52,245 nt of DNA. It comes from RUG472 sp045224495. Lineage in GTDB: Bacteria > Bacillota > Clostridia > Christensenellales > CAG-138. The position numbers and the translations under genes were made by a program. The first letter of the stretch is position 1, and the number at the start of each line of letters is the position of its first letter. The stretch covers positions 1 to 52,245 of the forward strand of contig JBGVAK010000086.1 of assembly GCA_045224495.1 (NCBI GenBank), read 5' to 3'. Below the pieces are notes generated by a model. That model saw only the letters and a list, made by a program, of their open reading frames with translations, was not told the DNA's origin and did not search any database. Shown in pieces: positions 7,404-15,143 of the stretch.

Positions 7404-8468
7404 ATGAAGGCATCGAACGCTCATTCGCGTAGCCACGGCCCTGTTTTGCTTCTATGCCTGCTGCTGGTCATCTTCGTCTGCTGCGGATCGTTCTTGCTGG
7501 TGCATTTTCGGCGTCCCGTGACCGTGGCGACGGAGCCCACGCCCGTCCCCTATCCGCCCGTCCAGCAACAGCATTACACCTCCCAATACAAGGGCACCTC
7601 CGTCCCTTCCCTGCCCTCTGACTACCTCTATACCCCCGGTCCCACTCTGGAGCCTGCAGCGACCCCCACGGCGTCCCCAGCCTCGTCCGGTCTGCTGGGC
7701 GGCAAGTACGCCTGGCGCTTCTCCGACGAGGAGGTGGTGACCGATCACACCTATTCCAACCCCACCATCTCCATCTCCTGGGACATGTACCGGGACGAGA
7801 TCAATTACGGCAAACCCGTGACCTTCTACGTGGCCGACGTGCTCCTTCAGGATGTCCACGTCCTGACCACCGCCTTCGCTAAGGGCACCTACGGGGCCGG
7901 CGGCGTCACGTCCATGGAGAAGATCGCCCGGAACAACAACTGCATCGTCGCCATCTCCGGCGACTTCGCCCGCTGGCACGAAAACGGTCTCATCGTCCGC
8001 AACGGGGAGGTGTTCCGAAAGAAGCGGTACTCCTCCGACCTGTGCGTCCTGTACCCGGACGGCGTGATGGAGACCTATGTGCCAGGATCCGTGCCCATCG
8101 AGGAGATCATGGAGCAGGACCCCTGGCAGAGCTGGCATTTCGGGCCGGAGCTCCTGGACCACGACGGTCAGCCCAAGACCAAATTCAACACCGGTGTATG
8201 GGGCCGGAACCCCCGCTCCGTCATCGGTTACTATGAGCCGGGCCACTACTGTCTGGTGCTGGTGGACGGACGGCAGGGCCGGTACTCTGGCGGCCTCGAC
8301 ATGCCGGAATTGAGCCAGCTCATGTATGCCCTGGGCTGTGTGCGGGCTTACAACCTGGACGGCGGCGCCACGGCCCATATGACCTGGTTGGATGACGTCA
8401 TCAACTCCCCCAGCAAGGACCGACAGGTCCACGACGTGATCTGCGTCTGCTTCCCCACCGGCGCATAA
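7404..8468 (+). CDS. Membrane-anchored phosphodiester glycosidase (NAGPA domain), paralogue 1
   Basis: A 354-residue exported protein. Residues 12-34 are a membrane anchor, and 40-100 a Thr/Pro-rich stalk (TEPTPVPYPP, ATPTASPASS). The NAGPA (phosphodiester glycosidase) domain fills the C-terminal two thirds; signatures are IVAISGDFARW, GLIVRNGEVF, YEPGHYCLVLVDGR and YNLDGGATAHM. The family includes human uncovering enzyme and bacterial enzymes acting on cell-wall or exopolysaccharide phosphodiesters. The substrate here is unknown. The ATG at 7404 has GGGAGG seven bases upstream. A clear paralogue lies at 15183-16250. Confidence 0.87.
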   Translation: MKASNAHSRSHGPVLLLCLLLVIFVCCGSFLLVHFRRPVTVATEPTPVPYPPVQQQHYTSQYKGTSVPSLPSDYLYTPGPTLEPAATPTASPASSGLLGGKYAWRFSDEEVVTDHTYSNPTISISWDMYRDEINYGKPVTFYVADVLLQDVHVLTTAFAKGTYGAGGVTSMEKIARNNNCIVAISGDFARWHENGLIVRNGEVFRKKRYSSDLCVLYPDGVMETYVPGSVPIEEIMEQDPWQSWHFGPELLDHDGQPKTKFNTGVWGRNPRSVIGYYEPGHYCLVLVDGRQGRYSGGLDMPELSQLMYALGCVRAYNLDGGATAHMTWLDDVINSPSKDRQVHDVICVCFPTGA

Positions 8469-8470
8469 GC

Positions 8471-8500
8471 TTGTGCCGTCCCCTTCCTTTGTGGTATACT
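8471..8500 (+). promoter_or_regulatory. Promoter of rmuC
   Basis: TTGTGC (8471-8476) and TATACT (8495-8500) with an 18-nt spacer start right after the preceding stop codon. The predicted +1 near 8507 leaves a 22-nt leader with GGAGAT. Confidence 0.6.
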
Positions 8501-8528
8501 GTATCCGACTTCAGCTTGGAGATATGTT

Positions 8529-9779
8529 ATGGAACTTGCCATTTTGATCGTTTCCTCCCTGTCCCTGATCGCCCTCATCATCCTCATCATCCTGGTGGTC
8601 CAGCTTCGGCAGGAGGACCTGTACGAGGATATTTTGGACAAGCTGTCCGACCAGCGGCGGGAGCTCAACGACGCGGTCCACTCCGCCCTGGGCGGCTTCG
8701 GCCAGCTCATGGACAACGGCCAGCGGAACTTCGCCCAACAGCAGAACGACAACCAGCGCAGCTTCCAGCAGAGCGTGGAGCTGCGGCTGGACGCCTTTGA
8801 AAAGGCCAATCTGGAGCGGCTGGGCACCTTCGAGCGCACCAACACGGACAGGCTTGACAGCATCCGCTCCACCATGGAGAAGCGCCTCTCCGCCCTGCAG
8901 GAGGACAACAACAAGCGGCTGGATCAGATGCAGCAGGTGGTGGACGAGAAGCTCCAGTCCACTTTGGAGAACCGCATCAGCAAGAGCTTCGAAATGGTTT
9001 CTAAGCAGTTGGAGGCCGTCTACAAGGGCCTGGGCGAGATGCAGCAGGTGGCCGCCGGGGTCACCGACCTCAAGAAGGTCCTGTCCAACGTGAAGACCCG
9101 CGGCATCCTGGGCGAGATCCAGCTGGGCGCCATCCTGGAGGAGATCCTCTCCCCCGAGCAGTACGACACCAACGTAGCCACCCGTCCCGGCAGCGCCGAC
9201 CGGGTGGAGTACGCCGTGAAGCTTCCCGGCACCGGTGATACCCCCGTATACCTGCCCATCGACGCCAAGTTCCCCGGGGACACCTACGCCGCCCTCATGG
9301 ACGCCTACGACATGGGCGATCCGGGCGCCATCGCCGCCGCGGCCGCTGCCCTGACCACCCGCCTCAAACAGGAGGCCAAGGACGTGTCAGGCAAGTATAT
9401 CGCGCCCCCCGCCACCACGGACTTCGCCATCATCTTCCTGCCCTTCGAGGGGCTGTACGCGGAGGCGGTGAACCGAGGCATGGTGGAGGAACTGCAGAAG
9501 CGGTACAAGGTGAACCTGGCCGGGCCCTCCACCATGGCGGCCCTCCTCAACAGCCTGCAGATGGGCTTTAGGACCCTGGCCATCGAGAAGCGGTCCAGCG
9601 AGGTGTGGGAGATCCTTCGCTCCGTCCGCACGGAGTTCGACAAGTTCGGGGACGTGCTGGAGGCCTCCCAGCGGCACCTGCAGCAGGTCTCCGGGGACCT
9701 GGACCAGTTGGTGGGCGTCAGGACCCGGCAGATACAAAGCAAGCTCAAAAACGTGGAAAAGCTGGAGGACGGGCAGTGA
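8529..9779 (+). CDS. rmuC: DNA recombination protein RmuC
   Basis: A 416-residue RmuC-family protein, predicted to have a PD-(D/E)XK-type nuclease core and to limit inversions or rearrangements at repeats. Residues 4-24 are a hydrophobic N-terminal segment, 30-160 a long coiled coil (Gln- and Glu-rich), and 175-370 the RmuC core, with VKTRGILGEIQLGAILEEIL, PIDAKFPGDTY and FLPFEGLYAEA. Length and domain order are normal. A GGAGAT site precedes the ATG. Its stop codon lies in the loop of its own terminator. The neighbours are unrelated envelope genes, so it is probably monocistronic. Confidence 0.93.
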   Translation: MELAILIVSSLSLIALIILIILVVQLRQEDLYEDILDKLSDQRRELNDAVHSALGGFGQLMDNGQRNFAQQQNDNQRSFQQSVELRLDAFEKANLERLGTFERTNTDRLDSIRSTMEKRLSALQEDNNKRLDQMQQVVDEKLQSTLENRISKSFEMVSKQLEAVYKGLGEMQQVAAGVTDLKKVLSNVKTRGILGEIQLGAILEEILSPEQYDTNVATRPGSADRVEYAVKLPGTGDTPVYLPIDAKFPGDTYAALMDAYDMGDPGAIAAAAAALTTRLKQEAKDVSGKYIAPPATTDFAIIFLPFEGLYAEAVNRGMVEELQKRYKVNLAGPSTMAALLNSLQMGFRTLAIEKRSSEVWEILRSVRTEFDKFGDVLEASQRHLQQVSGDLDQLVGVRTRQIQSKLKNVEKLEDGQ

Positions 9780-9797
9780 GCCCGTCCTCTTTTTATT
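9765..9797 (+). terminator. Intrinsic terminator of rmuC
   Basis: GAGGACGGGC (9765-9774) pairs perfectly with 9780-9789 around a 5-nt loop (9775-9779) that contains the rmuC TGA, followed by a T run. Coding and termination signals overlap completely. Confidence 0.9.
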
Positions 9798-9807
9798 TGA
9801 TATTCAT

Positions 9808-11004
9808 TTATGCCCACGGCATTTTCAATGTAAAGGATTCGCTCTTTTCGTCCATCTCGTAGCGCTTTTCCTTGTGGGTGGGGTCGTCCAGCCAGTCGTA
9901 GTCGTCAAGGTAGGGCGAATAGTTCACGCAGCGGATCTCGCGGTTCTCCTCGTCGAACTGCATGAGGCGCAGGTAGCCGCCGCCGCCCTCCTTCCCCGCC
10001 GCTTGGTAGTTCATCATGATCTCGTAGACCGTCCGCTCCTTGACCCCGTCCCCGTCGTCGTCGAAGACGTCCTCCAGGGTGTACAGGCCGTATCGATGGC
10101 CGCAGAGGACCATGTACACATTGGGGCATTTGGCCACCACCTGTTCCCGCAGCTGCTTGCCCGCCTCGGAGAGGGTCCCTTCCGTGGTGATGAAATCGTG
10201 GAGACACAGGATGCCCACCCGATCCGGGTACTTTTGGAAGCTCTTGACCATAAACTGGATGGCCTTTTTGTCGGGGGCATGGCTCATGTACACAAAGATA
10301 TAGTCGCGCCCGCAGACGGTGACCAGGTCGTAGTGGCCCCGATTGTTCTCGAAGCTCTCCCCGTAGCAGGGCTGCTGACTATACTGCTTCTCCCCAAAGT
10401 ATTTCCCGTAGTTCTTGTATCCGCCCTTGGCGGGATCCATGTCGTGGTTGCCGGCCAGGACGCCCGTGGGGATGCCGTTGAGCAGGTCCATAGCCTCCCG
10501 CGCCGTCTGCCAGTTTTCGAGGTCGTCGTTCACGTGGACCAGGTCCCCCGTGTGCACCACGTACACAAGGTGCATCTGGTCCGCCTTGTCCCGAAGAAAG
10601 CCGGTCATGGCCGGATAGATATCCGGGGAAAGCTGGTTCTTGCGGTAGTTGGCGTAGTGCTGGGTGTCGGAGAGCCAGGCCACAGTCTCCACCCCATCCG
10701 CCACCTGATACCGCTCCTCGGGCGCCGGGGTGTCCGTGGGCTCGGCCGTAGCCGCTGTGGTGGGCTCCGCCGTAGGCGTCGCTGGAGGTTCCGTGGCCTC
10801 GGGGACGAAGATGCTCTCATTGGACGGATAGGGCCAGGGCGTCTCCTGGGGTGCGGCGGTGGGCGTGGCCAACAGAGGCGCTATCTCCACCTGAAGGCTG
10901 TCCGTAGGTGATGCTGTAGGCTGAACGCCCGTGTCCTTAGCCGTGCCCCGGCAACCCAGGAGGATCAATAGGACCGATATGCAGATGATCACATGTTTTT
11001 TCAT
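9808..11004 (-). CDS. Lipoprotein metallophosphoesterase
   Basis: A 398-residue exported calcineurin-like phosphoesterase. Residues 1-18 are a lipoprotein signal with lipobox LLGC (Cys18). Residues 25-97 are a Pro/Thr/Ala-rich stalk. The metal site is complete: Asp113 and His116 (SDTQHYA), Asp154 (TGDLVH), GNHD (185-188), His269 (LHD) and GHRYG (302-306). DTQ instead of DxH-type motifs resembles secreted phosphodiesterases of the 3',5'-cyclic or sphingomyelinase-like group; the substrate is unknown. No ribosome site precedes the ATG; a promoter at 11011-11039 puts +1 on the A of the ATG, so the mRNA is probably leaderless. Confidence 0.87.
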   Translation of the reverse strand: MKKHVIICISVLLILLGCRGTAKDTGVQPTASPTDSLQVEIAPLLATPTAAPQETPWPYPSNESIFVPEATEPPATPTAEPTTAATAEPTDTPAPEERYQVADGVETVAWLSDTQHYANYRKNQLSPDIYPAMTGFLRDKADQMHLVYVVHTGDLVHVNDDLENWQTAREAMDLLNGIPTGVLAGNHDMDPAKGGYKNYGKYFGEKQYSQQPCYGESFENNRGHYDLVTVCGRDYIFVYMSHAPDKKAIQFMVKSFQKYPDRVGILCLHDFITTEGTLSEAGKQLREQVVAKCPNVYMVLCGHRYGLYTLEDVFDDDGDGVKERTVYEIMMNYQAAGKEGGGGYLRLMQFDEENREIRCVNYSPYLDDYDWLDDPTHKEKRYEMDEKSESFTLKMPWA

Positions 11005-11010
11005 GTCTAT

Positions 11011-11039
11011 ATGGTATCACAATTCCCGCAAAAAGCCAA
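11011..11039 (-). promoter_or_regulatory. Promoter giving a leaderless mRNA for the metallophosphoesterase
   Basis: TTGGCT (11034-11039) and TACCAT (11011-11016) on the minus strand have a 17-nt spacer. Six bases then separate the -10 from the ATG, so the expected +1 is the start codon itself. Confidence 0.5.
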
Positions 11040-11072
11040 TCCGCGTTCACGGGATGTTAACATAGAAAATGC

Positions 11073-11096
11073 GTTTGTGTTGCACTTTGCACAAAC
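11073..11096. promoter_or_regulatory. Inverted repeat upstream of the ncRNA -10, candidate activator site
   Basis: GTTTGTG (11073-11079) and CACAAAC (11090-11096) flank a 10-nt spacer. The centre lies about 43 bases before the predicted start of the RNA at 11128, and no good -35 is present, which is the layout of an activator-dependent promoter. The -10 is TATACT at 11116-11121. Confidence 0.4.
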
Positions 11097-11127
11097 TCCT
11101 GCCCCATTTGCCCCCTATACTGAAGCC

Positions 11128-11340
11128 ATCCCCAGTGGAAAGGAGGATAGCTCACCGCAAAAAGTACCTGCCATGCATATGTTGATCGGGCTCCTGCCTT
11201 GCCCCCGGCAAGTACGTACGGTCGGAAAACAGGCAGCCTACCAGTTCCCCGCCAGACTCCCAAGCCCATGAGGAGCAGCAGGCGGCCATCATAACGAACG
11301 CGCCGGTTCCCCCTCCTTGCTTTCCGGCGCGTTCTTTGGT
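11128..11340 (+). ncRNA. Candidate structured non-coding RNA of unknown class
   Basis: This 346-nt gap holds no convincing gene. From a TATACT -10 (11116-11121) the predicted transcript starts near 11128 and ends at a hairpin at 11296-11334. By eye it has a compact stem with CTTGCC-CCC-GGCAAG (11198-11212) at its tip, extended by GGC..TGCC pairing with GGCAGCC (11232-11238), and a second stem CCGCC/GGCGG (11250-11284) with CTCC/GGAG inside. A purine stretch GGAAAGGAGG (11137-11146) can pair with CCTCCTT and TTTCC in the terminator loop. Size and context would suit raiA-motif or 6S-like RNAs, but I cannot assign either. It could also be a leader, though the next gene has its own promoter. Confidence 0.5.
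11296..11337 (+). terminator. Terminator of the candidate ncRNA
   Basis: GAACGCGCCGG (11296-11306) pairs perfectly with 11324-11334 around a 17-nt pyrimidine-rich loop. The T tract that follows is short (TTTGG). The hairpin's 3' arm also serves as spacer of the next promoter. Confidence 0.6.
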
Positions 11341-11345
11341 ATTCT
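11317..11345 (+). promoter_or_regulatory. Promoter of the phosphopantetheinyl transferase, inside a terminator hairpin
   Basis: TTGCTT (11317-11322) lies in the terminator loop and TATTCT (11340-11345) just after the hairpin, with a 17-nt spacer. Six bases separate the -10 from the ATG at 11352, so +1 falls on the start codon. Confidence 0.55.
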
Positions 11346-11351
11346 TACAGT

Positions 11352-11930
11352 ATGAAACTGTATCTGCTTTCCTGCGAGAACATTGAGCTATATGCTGAGC
11401 GCATCCTCCCCCTGCTCCCAGAGCAGCGGCGGGCTGCCTATGCCCGCTCCCGGTCGAAGTTGACCCTGGGGGCCGGGCTGCTGCTGTCCTCCGTTCTGAA
11501 CGTGCGTCGGGACGAGGACTTGATCTTCGGGCAGTACGGCAAGCCTCTCTTAGCTAAGGGGGCGCCCCATTTCAGCCTGTCCCACAGCGGGGAGCACGTT
11601 CTCTTGGGCGTCAGCGACTATCCCATCGGTGTGGACATGGAGCGAGTGGACCGAAAGGTACCCGAGGACGTACAAAAGAGGGTCTGCCTGCCCCAGGAAC
11701 AGGGCCTGGACCCGCTGCAGGTCTTCACCCGAAAGGAATGCGCCATGAAGCTGACGGGCCTGGGGTTCACCCTGCCGCTGCAGCAGATCGACACCACGTC
11801 AGACCATCCCTGGCATGGCGAGTCGTATCGGTTTTTCACGATGGAACGAGACGGGTATCTATTGTCGGTCCTGACATCAGAGGACGAGCTGCCGGAGCTT
11901 CAACGGCTCACGCCGGAGGAATTGTTGTAG
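11352..11930 (+). CDS. 4'-phosphopantetheinyl transferase (Sfp-like)
   Basis: A 192-residue Sfp-type enzyme that moves the phosphopantetheine arm of CoA to a serine of a carrier protein. Signatures are GQYGKP (60-65), HFSLSHSG (73-80), IGVDMERV (92-99, with the Mg2+ ligands Asp94 and Glu96) and FTRKECAMKLTG. It is a little shorter than typical Sfp. The acyl carrier protein at 37116 is a natural substrate, and no AcpS is seen in this window; no NRPS or PKS gene is nearby. The ATG has no ribosome site and is probably leaderless. Its last 31 bases overlap the convergent aminotransferase gene. Confidence 0.88.
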   Translation: MKLYLLSCENIELYAERILPLLPEQRRAAYARSRSKLTLGAGLLLSSVLNVRRDEDLIFGQYGKPLLAKGAPHFSLSHSGEHVLLGVSDYPIGVDMERVDRKVPEDVQKRVCLPQEQGLDPLQVFTRKECAMKLTGLGFTLPLQQIDTTSDHPWHGESYRFFTMERDGYLLSVLTSEDELPELQRLTPEELL

Positions 11931-13057
11931 GTCTCGTCGACGAACCGCCGGATCCGCGCCGCCGCCTCCAGCAGGAGCGCCATGTCCTTTGTGTACGCCA
12001 GCCGCACATAGCCCGGGCAGCAGAAGGCGCTGCCGGGGGTCAGGGCCACGCTCGCATCCTGCAGCAGCTTTTTGCAGAAGGCCGCGTCGTCGTCCAATCG
12101 AGAAACATCCAGCCACAGATAGAACGCGCCGGCGTTCTTCTTTGTTTTTATGCCCTTTATGTCGGATAAAGCCTCGTGCAGCCTGTCCCGGCGTTCAAGG
12201 AAAACCGCTTTCGTGGCTTTCTCGTAGCCGTCGTCCATGAAAAGCGCTGCCAGCGCCGCCTGCTCCGACAGGGAGCAGGGGCAGCCCAGGGCGTGGCTCA
12301 GGTAAGCCCCCATGGCCTGAGCTACAGGCGCAGGCGCCACGGCGTAGCCCAGCCGCAGCCCCGCCATGGCGTAAGTCTTGGATGCGCTGTTGACCAGGAT
12401 CAGCCGATCCCGTATCTCTGAAAAATCGTACAGGCTGGTGAACGCCCCCTCGTAGGCGAAGGCGCTGTAGACCTCGTCGGCGATGAGATAGAGGTCGTGT
12501 TCCTGGCACACGCGGACCAGCTTCCCCAGGGCCGCCCGCCCATACACCGCCCCCGTGGGGTTCACCGGATTGTTGAGCAGGATGGCCTTGGTGCGGTCCG
12601 TCATATGCGATTCTATGGCCTTCCCCGACACGACGAAATCCCGCGCCGGGTCCCCCAGCACCACGATGGGCTCCCCGCCCGCCAGACGCACCATCTCGGG
12701 GTAGCTGGTGTAGCAGGGTGCAGGCAGGATCACCTCATCCCCCGGCCCAACGATGCAGGCTACGGCAGCGTTCAAGAGGGGCTTAGCCCCGGCGGAGATC
12801 AGCACCTCCCCCGCCGTCCAGCCCATGCGCTGGCGCACAGCCGCCTTGACTTTTTGCGAACCGGTGGCGGGCACATAGCTGGTCAGATCAGCGTCCAGGG
12901 CAGCCCGGACCGCCTCCTTCCCCACATCGGGCATGGGGAGATCCACCTGTCCTGCGGTCAGGTTGATCACGTCCCGTCCGGCAGCCATGAGCTCCCTGGC
13001 CTGTTGATCGAGACCCATGGTCACGGAGGGCTGTACCTGTCGATATAAGGGCTTCAT
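11900..13057 (-). CDS. Class I/II pyridoxal-phosphate aminotransferase
   Basis: A 385-residue fold-type I aminotransferase. Expected residues are NPVNPTG (163-169), Asp194 and Tyr197 (ADEVYS), the PLP lysine Lys227 in SASKTYAMAGLRLGY, and Arg235. The N-terminal GQVDLPMPD matches the aspartate-type subgroup (AspC/PatA-like), but the amino donor cannot be read from sequence. The ATG at 13057 overlaps the symporter stop as ATGA and has GGAGAAG upstream, so transporter and enzyme are co-translated, which suggests uptake and transamination of the same amino or keto acid. Its stop lies inside the 3' end of the opposite-strand gene. Confidence 0.9.
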   Translation of the reverse strand: MKPLYRQVQPSVTMGLDQQARELMAAGRDVINLTAGQVDLPMPDVGKEAVRAALDADLTSYVPATGSQKVKAAVRQRMGWTAGEVLISAGAKPLLNAAVACIVGPGDEVILPAPCYTSYPEMVRLAGGEPIVVLGDPARDFVVSGKAIESHMTDRTKAILLNNPVNPTGAVYGRAALGKLVRVCQEHDLYLIADEVYSAFAYEGAFTSLYDFSEIRDRLILVNSASKTYAMAGLRLGYAVAPAPVAQAMGAYLSHALGCPCSLSEQAALAALFMDDGYEKATKAVFLERRDRLHEALSDIKGIKTKKNAGAFYLWLDVSRLDDDAAFCKKLLQDASVALTPGSAFCCPGYVRLAYTKDMALLLEAAARIRRFVDETYNNSSGVSR

Positions 13058-14241
13058 CGCTTCTTCTCCCATCTGTCGATCCATACCGTGGCGGTCACGT
13101 CCCCTGCCACGTTCAAAGAGGTGTAGGCCATGTCCAAAAGGCGGTAGATGCCCGCGTACATGCCTAAGAATAGCTCCGCATGCTCCACCCCCAGCATGCC
13201 GAGATAGGTGGCGCCCAGCACGATACCGCCTCCCGGGATCCCCGGGGCCCCCATGTTCAGGAGCAGGGCGAAGAGAAGCATGGTGAGCAGGGTCCCCAGG
13301 GTGACCGGCTGTCCCGTCATCTGCATAACGAACAAACCTAACAGGCTGAAGGACACGGCCCCGCCGCACATGTGGACCGTACAGCCCAGGGGCGCCACGA
13401 TGCCCACGGTCCGCTCGGAGGCACCAAACGCTTCCCGGCAGGTGCGCATGGTCTCGGGCAGGGTCGCCGCCGAGGAGCAGGTGGACAGGGTCGTCAAAAA
13501 CAGTCGTCCGGTCCTGCGAAAATACTGCCCGGGGCCGATCCTGTCCAGGGCCCACAGGGGCAGGAGCATCACCGCGAACAGAACCAGCAAACACCCGCCG
13601 TAGGCCCAGGCGATATAGGCGCCGGAGGACTTCAGAGCGTCCAGGCCGAAGCCGGCGGTGAACTTCGCCATGAGGGAAAATACGCCCAGGGGCGTCAGCA
13701 TCATGACGTAGGATAGGAGCTTCAGAAAGAAGTCTTCGACAGCCGCCGTCCCTTTCTCAAGAGCATCCGACCTGAATATGCTGCAGAGGAAGCCGCCCAA
13801 CAAGGCGAAAAGTATGGCCGGGAAATAGAGGCCGTTGACGCTGATCACCCCGCCCAGGGAGAGGACGTTCCGCAGCACGCTCCCGGGTGTAAGGGAGACC
13901 TTCTCCCCCTGCCAGGCGGTCTCCCCCAGAAGGGCAAACCCCTTTCCGGGAGCAAAAACGGAATAGAGCATGGCGCACAGGAGGAAGGACGCGGCGAACA
14001 TGACGACGAAGGTGATCAAGGCCCGTATCAGGATACCTGCGGCATTCCTGCCGCCGCGCAGCGCGGCGTGGAACACGGACAGGATCAGGGCGGGCAGGGC
14101 CAGATATTTCAGGATCGTCACATACACGCTGCCTACGAACGATATCCTTTGGGCCAGATCGGGCCAAAGGAGGCCCGCCGCCGCTCCGACAACGAAGCAG
14201 ATGAGCGTAGCCCACGACACGATCCGATCCCTGGTCCTCAT
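13054..14241 (-). CDS. DAACS-family (GltP-like) cation symporter with altered binding residues
   Basis: A 395-residue membrane protein of the dicarboxylate/amino acid:cation symporter family, with about eight membrane segments and two re-entrant hairpins. Hairpin 1 carries STCSSAATLPE (253-263) and hairpin 2 NMGAPGIPGGGI. In TM7 the usual NMDG is HMCG (290-293), so the sodium-ligand Asp is Cys292. In TM8 the motif is DMAYTSLNVAGD (370-381): the acidic-substrate Arg is replaced by Tyr373, while Asn377 and Asp381 remain. A non-acidic substrate and changed ion coupling are therefore likely. The start has a GGGGGTGG site, and a promoter lies at 14272-14300. Confidence 0.86.
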   Translation of the reverse strand: MRTRDRIVSWATLICFVVGAAAGLLWPDLAQRISFVGSVYVTILKYLALPALILSVFHAALRGGRNAAGILIRALITFVVMFAASFLLCAMLYSVFAPGKGFALLGETAWQGEKVSLTPGSVLRNVLSLGGVISVNGLYFPAILFALLGGFLCSIFRSDALEKGTAAVEDFFLKLLSYVMMLTPLGVFSLMAKFTAGFGLDALKSSGAYIAWAYGGCLLVLFAVMLLPLWALDRIGPGQYFRRTGRLFLTTLSTCSSAATLPETMRTCREAFGASERTVGIVAPLGCTVHMCGGAVSFSLLGLFVMQMTGQPVTLGTLLTMLLFALLLNMGAPGIPGGGIVLGATYLGMLGVEHAELFLGMYAGIYRLLDMAYTSLNVAGDVTATVWIDRWEKKR

Positions 14242-14271
14242 GTTCCACCCCCACGAAAACGATATATGGGT

Positions 14272-14300
14272 ATTGTACTCCCTTATGCGCTCCCGTTCAA
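14272..14300 (-). promoter_or_regulatory. Promoter of the symporter-aminotransferase pair
   Basis: TTGAAC (14295-14300) and TACAAT (14272-14277) on the minus strand are 17 nt apart, placed just after the sigG stop codon, with a leader of about 24 nt. Confidence 0.55.
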
Positions 14301-14301
14301 G

Positions 14302-15069
14302 CTAAATATACTTTTTCAGCCGCTCCAAGGCCCCTTTTTCCAGCCGCGACACCTGGGCCTGGGAGATGCCGATCTCTCGGCTCACCTCCATCTGGGTCTT
14401 CATCTGAAAGTAGCGGAGCTTCACGATCTTCTGCTCCCGTTCATTGAGATGCCCGATCCCCTCCTCCAAAGCGATGCTGTCCAGCCACTTTCCCTCTCCC
14501 GCGCTTTCGTCCCGGATCTGATCGATGACGTACAGGGCGTCCCCGTCCTCGTGAAATACTGGTTCGAAGAGGGACACCGGGTCCACCACGGCATCGAGGG
14601 CGTACACCACGTCCGCCTCCGCAAGACCCAGCTCCTTGGCGATCTCCCCCACCGTGGGCTCCCGATCCAGCTCGTCCGTCAGACGCTTTTTCACCTGCAT
14701 GGCTTTCCCCGCCATGTCCCGCAAGGATCGTGACACCCTAAGAGCCGTATAGTCCCGCAAAAATCGTCGTATCTCCCCGATGATCATGGGCACAGCGTAG
14801 GTGGAAAAGCGGACGTTTTGGGCTACATCGAAGTTGTCGATGGCCTTCATAAGCCCGATGCACCCCACCTGAAAGAGGTCGTCCGCCTGTTCCGACCGAT
14901 TGGAGAACCGCTGGATCACCGAAAGCACCAGCCGTAGGTTCCCCGTCACCAGCTTTTCTCGAGCGTCTTTGTCCCCCGCCTTCGCCTGCACCAAAAGCTG
15001 TCGCATCTCCCCCTGTTTCAACGTGGGCAGCGCAGACGTGTCCACGCCGCAAATGACTACCTTGTTCAA
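14302..15069 (-). CDS. sigG: RNA polymerase sporulation sigma factor SigG
   Basis: A 255-residue sigma-70 family factor that drives late forespore genes. The N-terminal NKVVICGVDTSALPTLK is the SigG-specific leader. Region 2 (DDLFQVGCIGLMKAIDNFD), the conserved AVPMIIGEIRRFLRDY and region 4 with ISQAQVSRLEKGALERLKKYI are complete. No ATG fits: I start at TTG 15069, seven bases after AAGGA, which gives the expected N-terminus. sigG usually follows spoIIGA-sigE; here it stands alone between a divergent glycosidase gene and an amino-acid transport operon. It shows that the organism belongs to a sporulating lineage. Confidence 0.93.
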   Translation of the reverse strand: MNKVVICGVDTSALPTLKQGEMRQLLVQAKAGDKDAREKLVTGNLRLVLSVIQRFSNRSEQADDLFQVGCIGLMKAIDNFDVAQNVRFSTYAVPMIIGEIRRFLRDYTALRVSRSLRDMAGKAMQVKKRLTDELDREPTVGEIAKELGLAEADVVYALDAVVDPVSLFEPVFHEDGDALYVIDQIRDESAGEGKWLDSIALEEGIGHLNEREQKIVKLRYFQMKTQMEVSREIGISQAQVSRLEKGALERLKKYI

Positions 15070-15143
15070 TCCCGTTTCCTTTCTTCTTGCATATCCCTCC
15101 CATCGTTCAGGATGACCCGAAACGGGGCCCTTCAATCACGCAG

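Noticed and set aside
10993..11271. 92-codon frame across the ncRNA region
   Set aside because: No ribosome site, starts inside the opposite gene's promoter, and composition is unconvincing; structured RNA explains the region better.
13058..13594. Extension of the aminotransferase frame far upstream
   Set aside because: It overlaps the symporter gene in another frame; the ATG at 13057 with GGAGAAG and the ATGA overlap is the true start.
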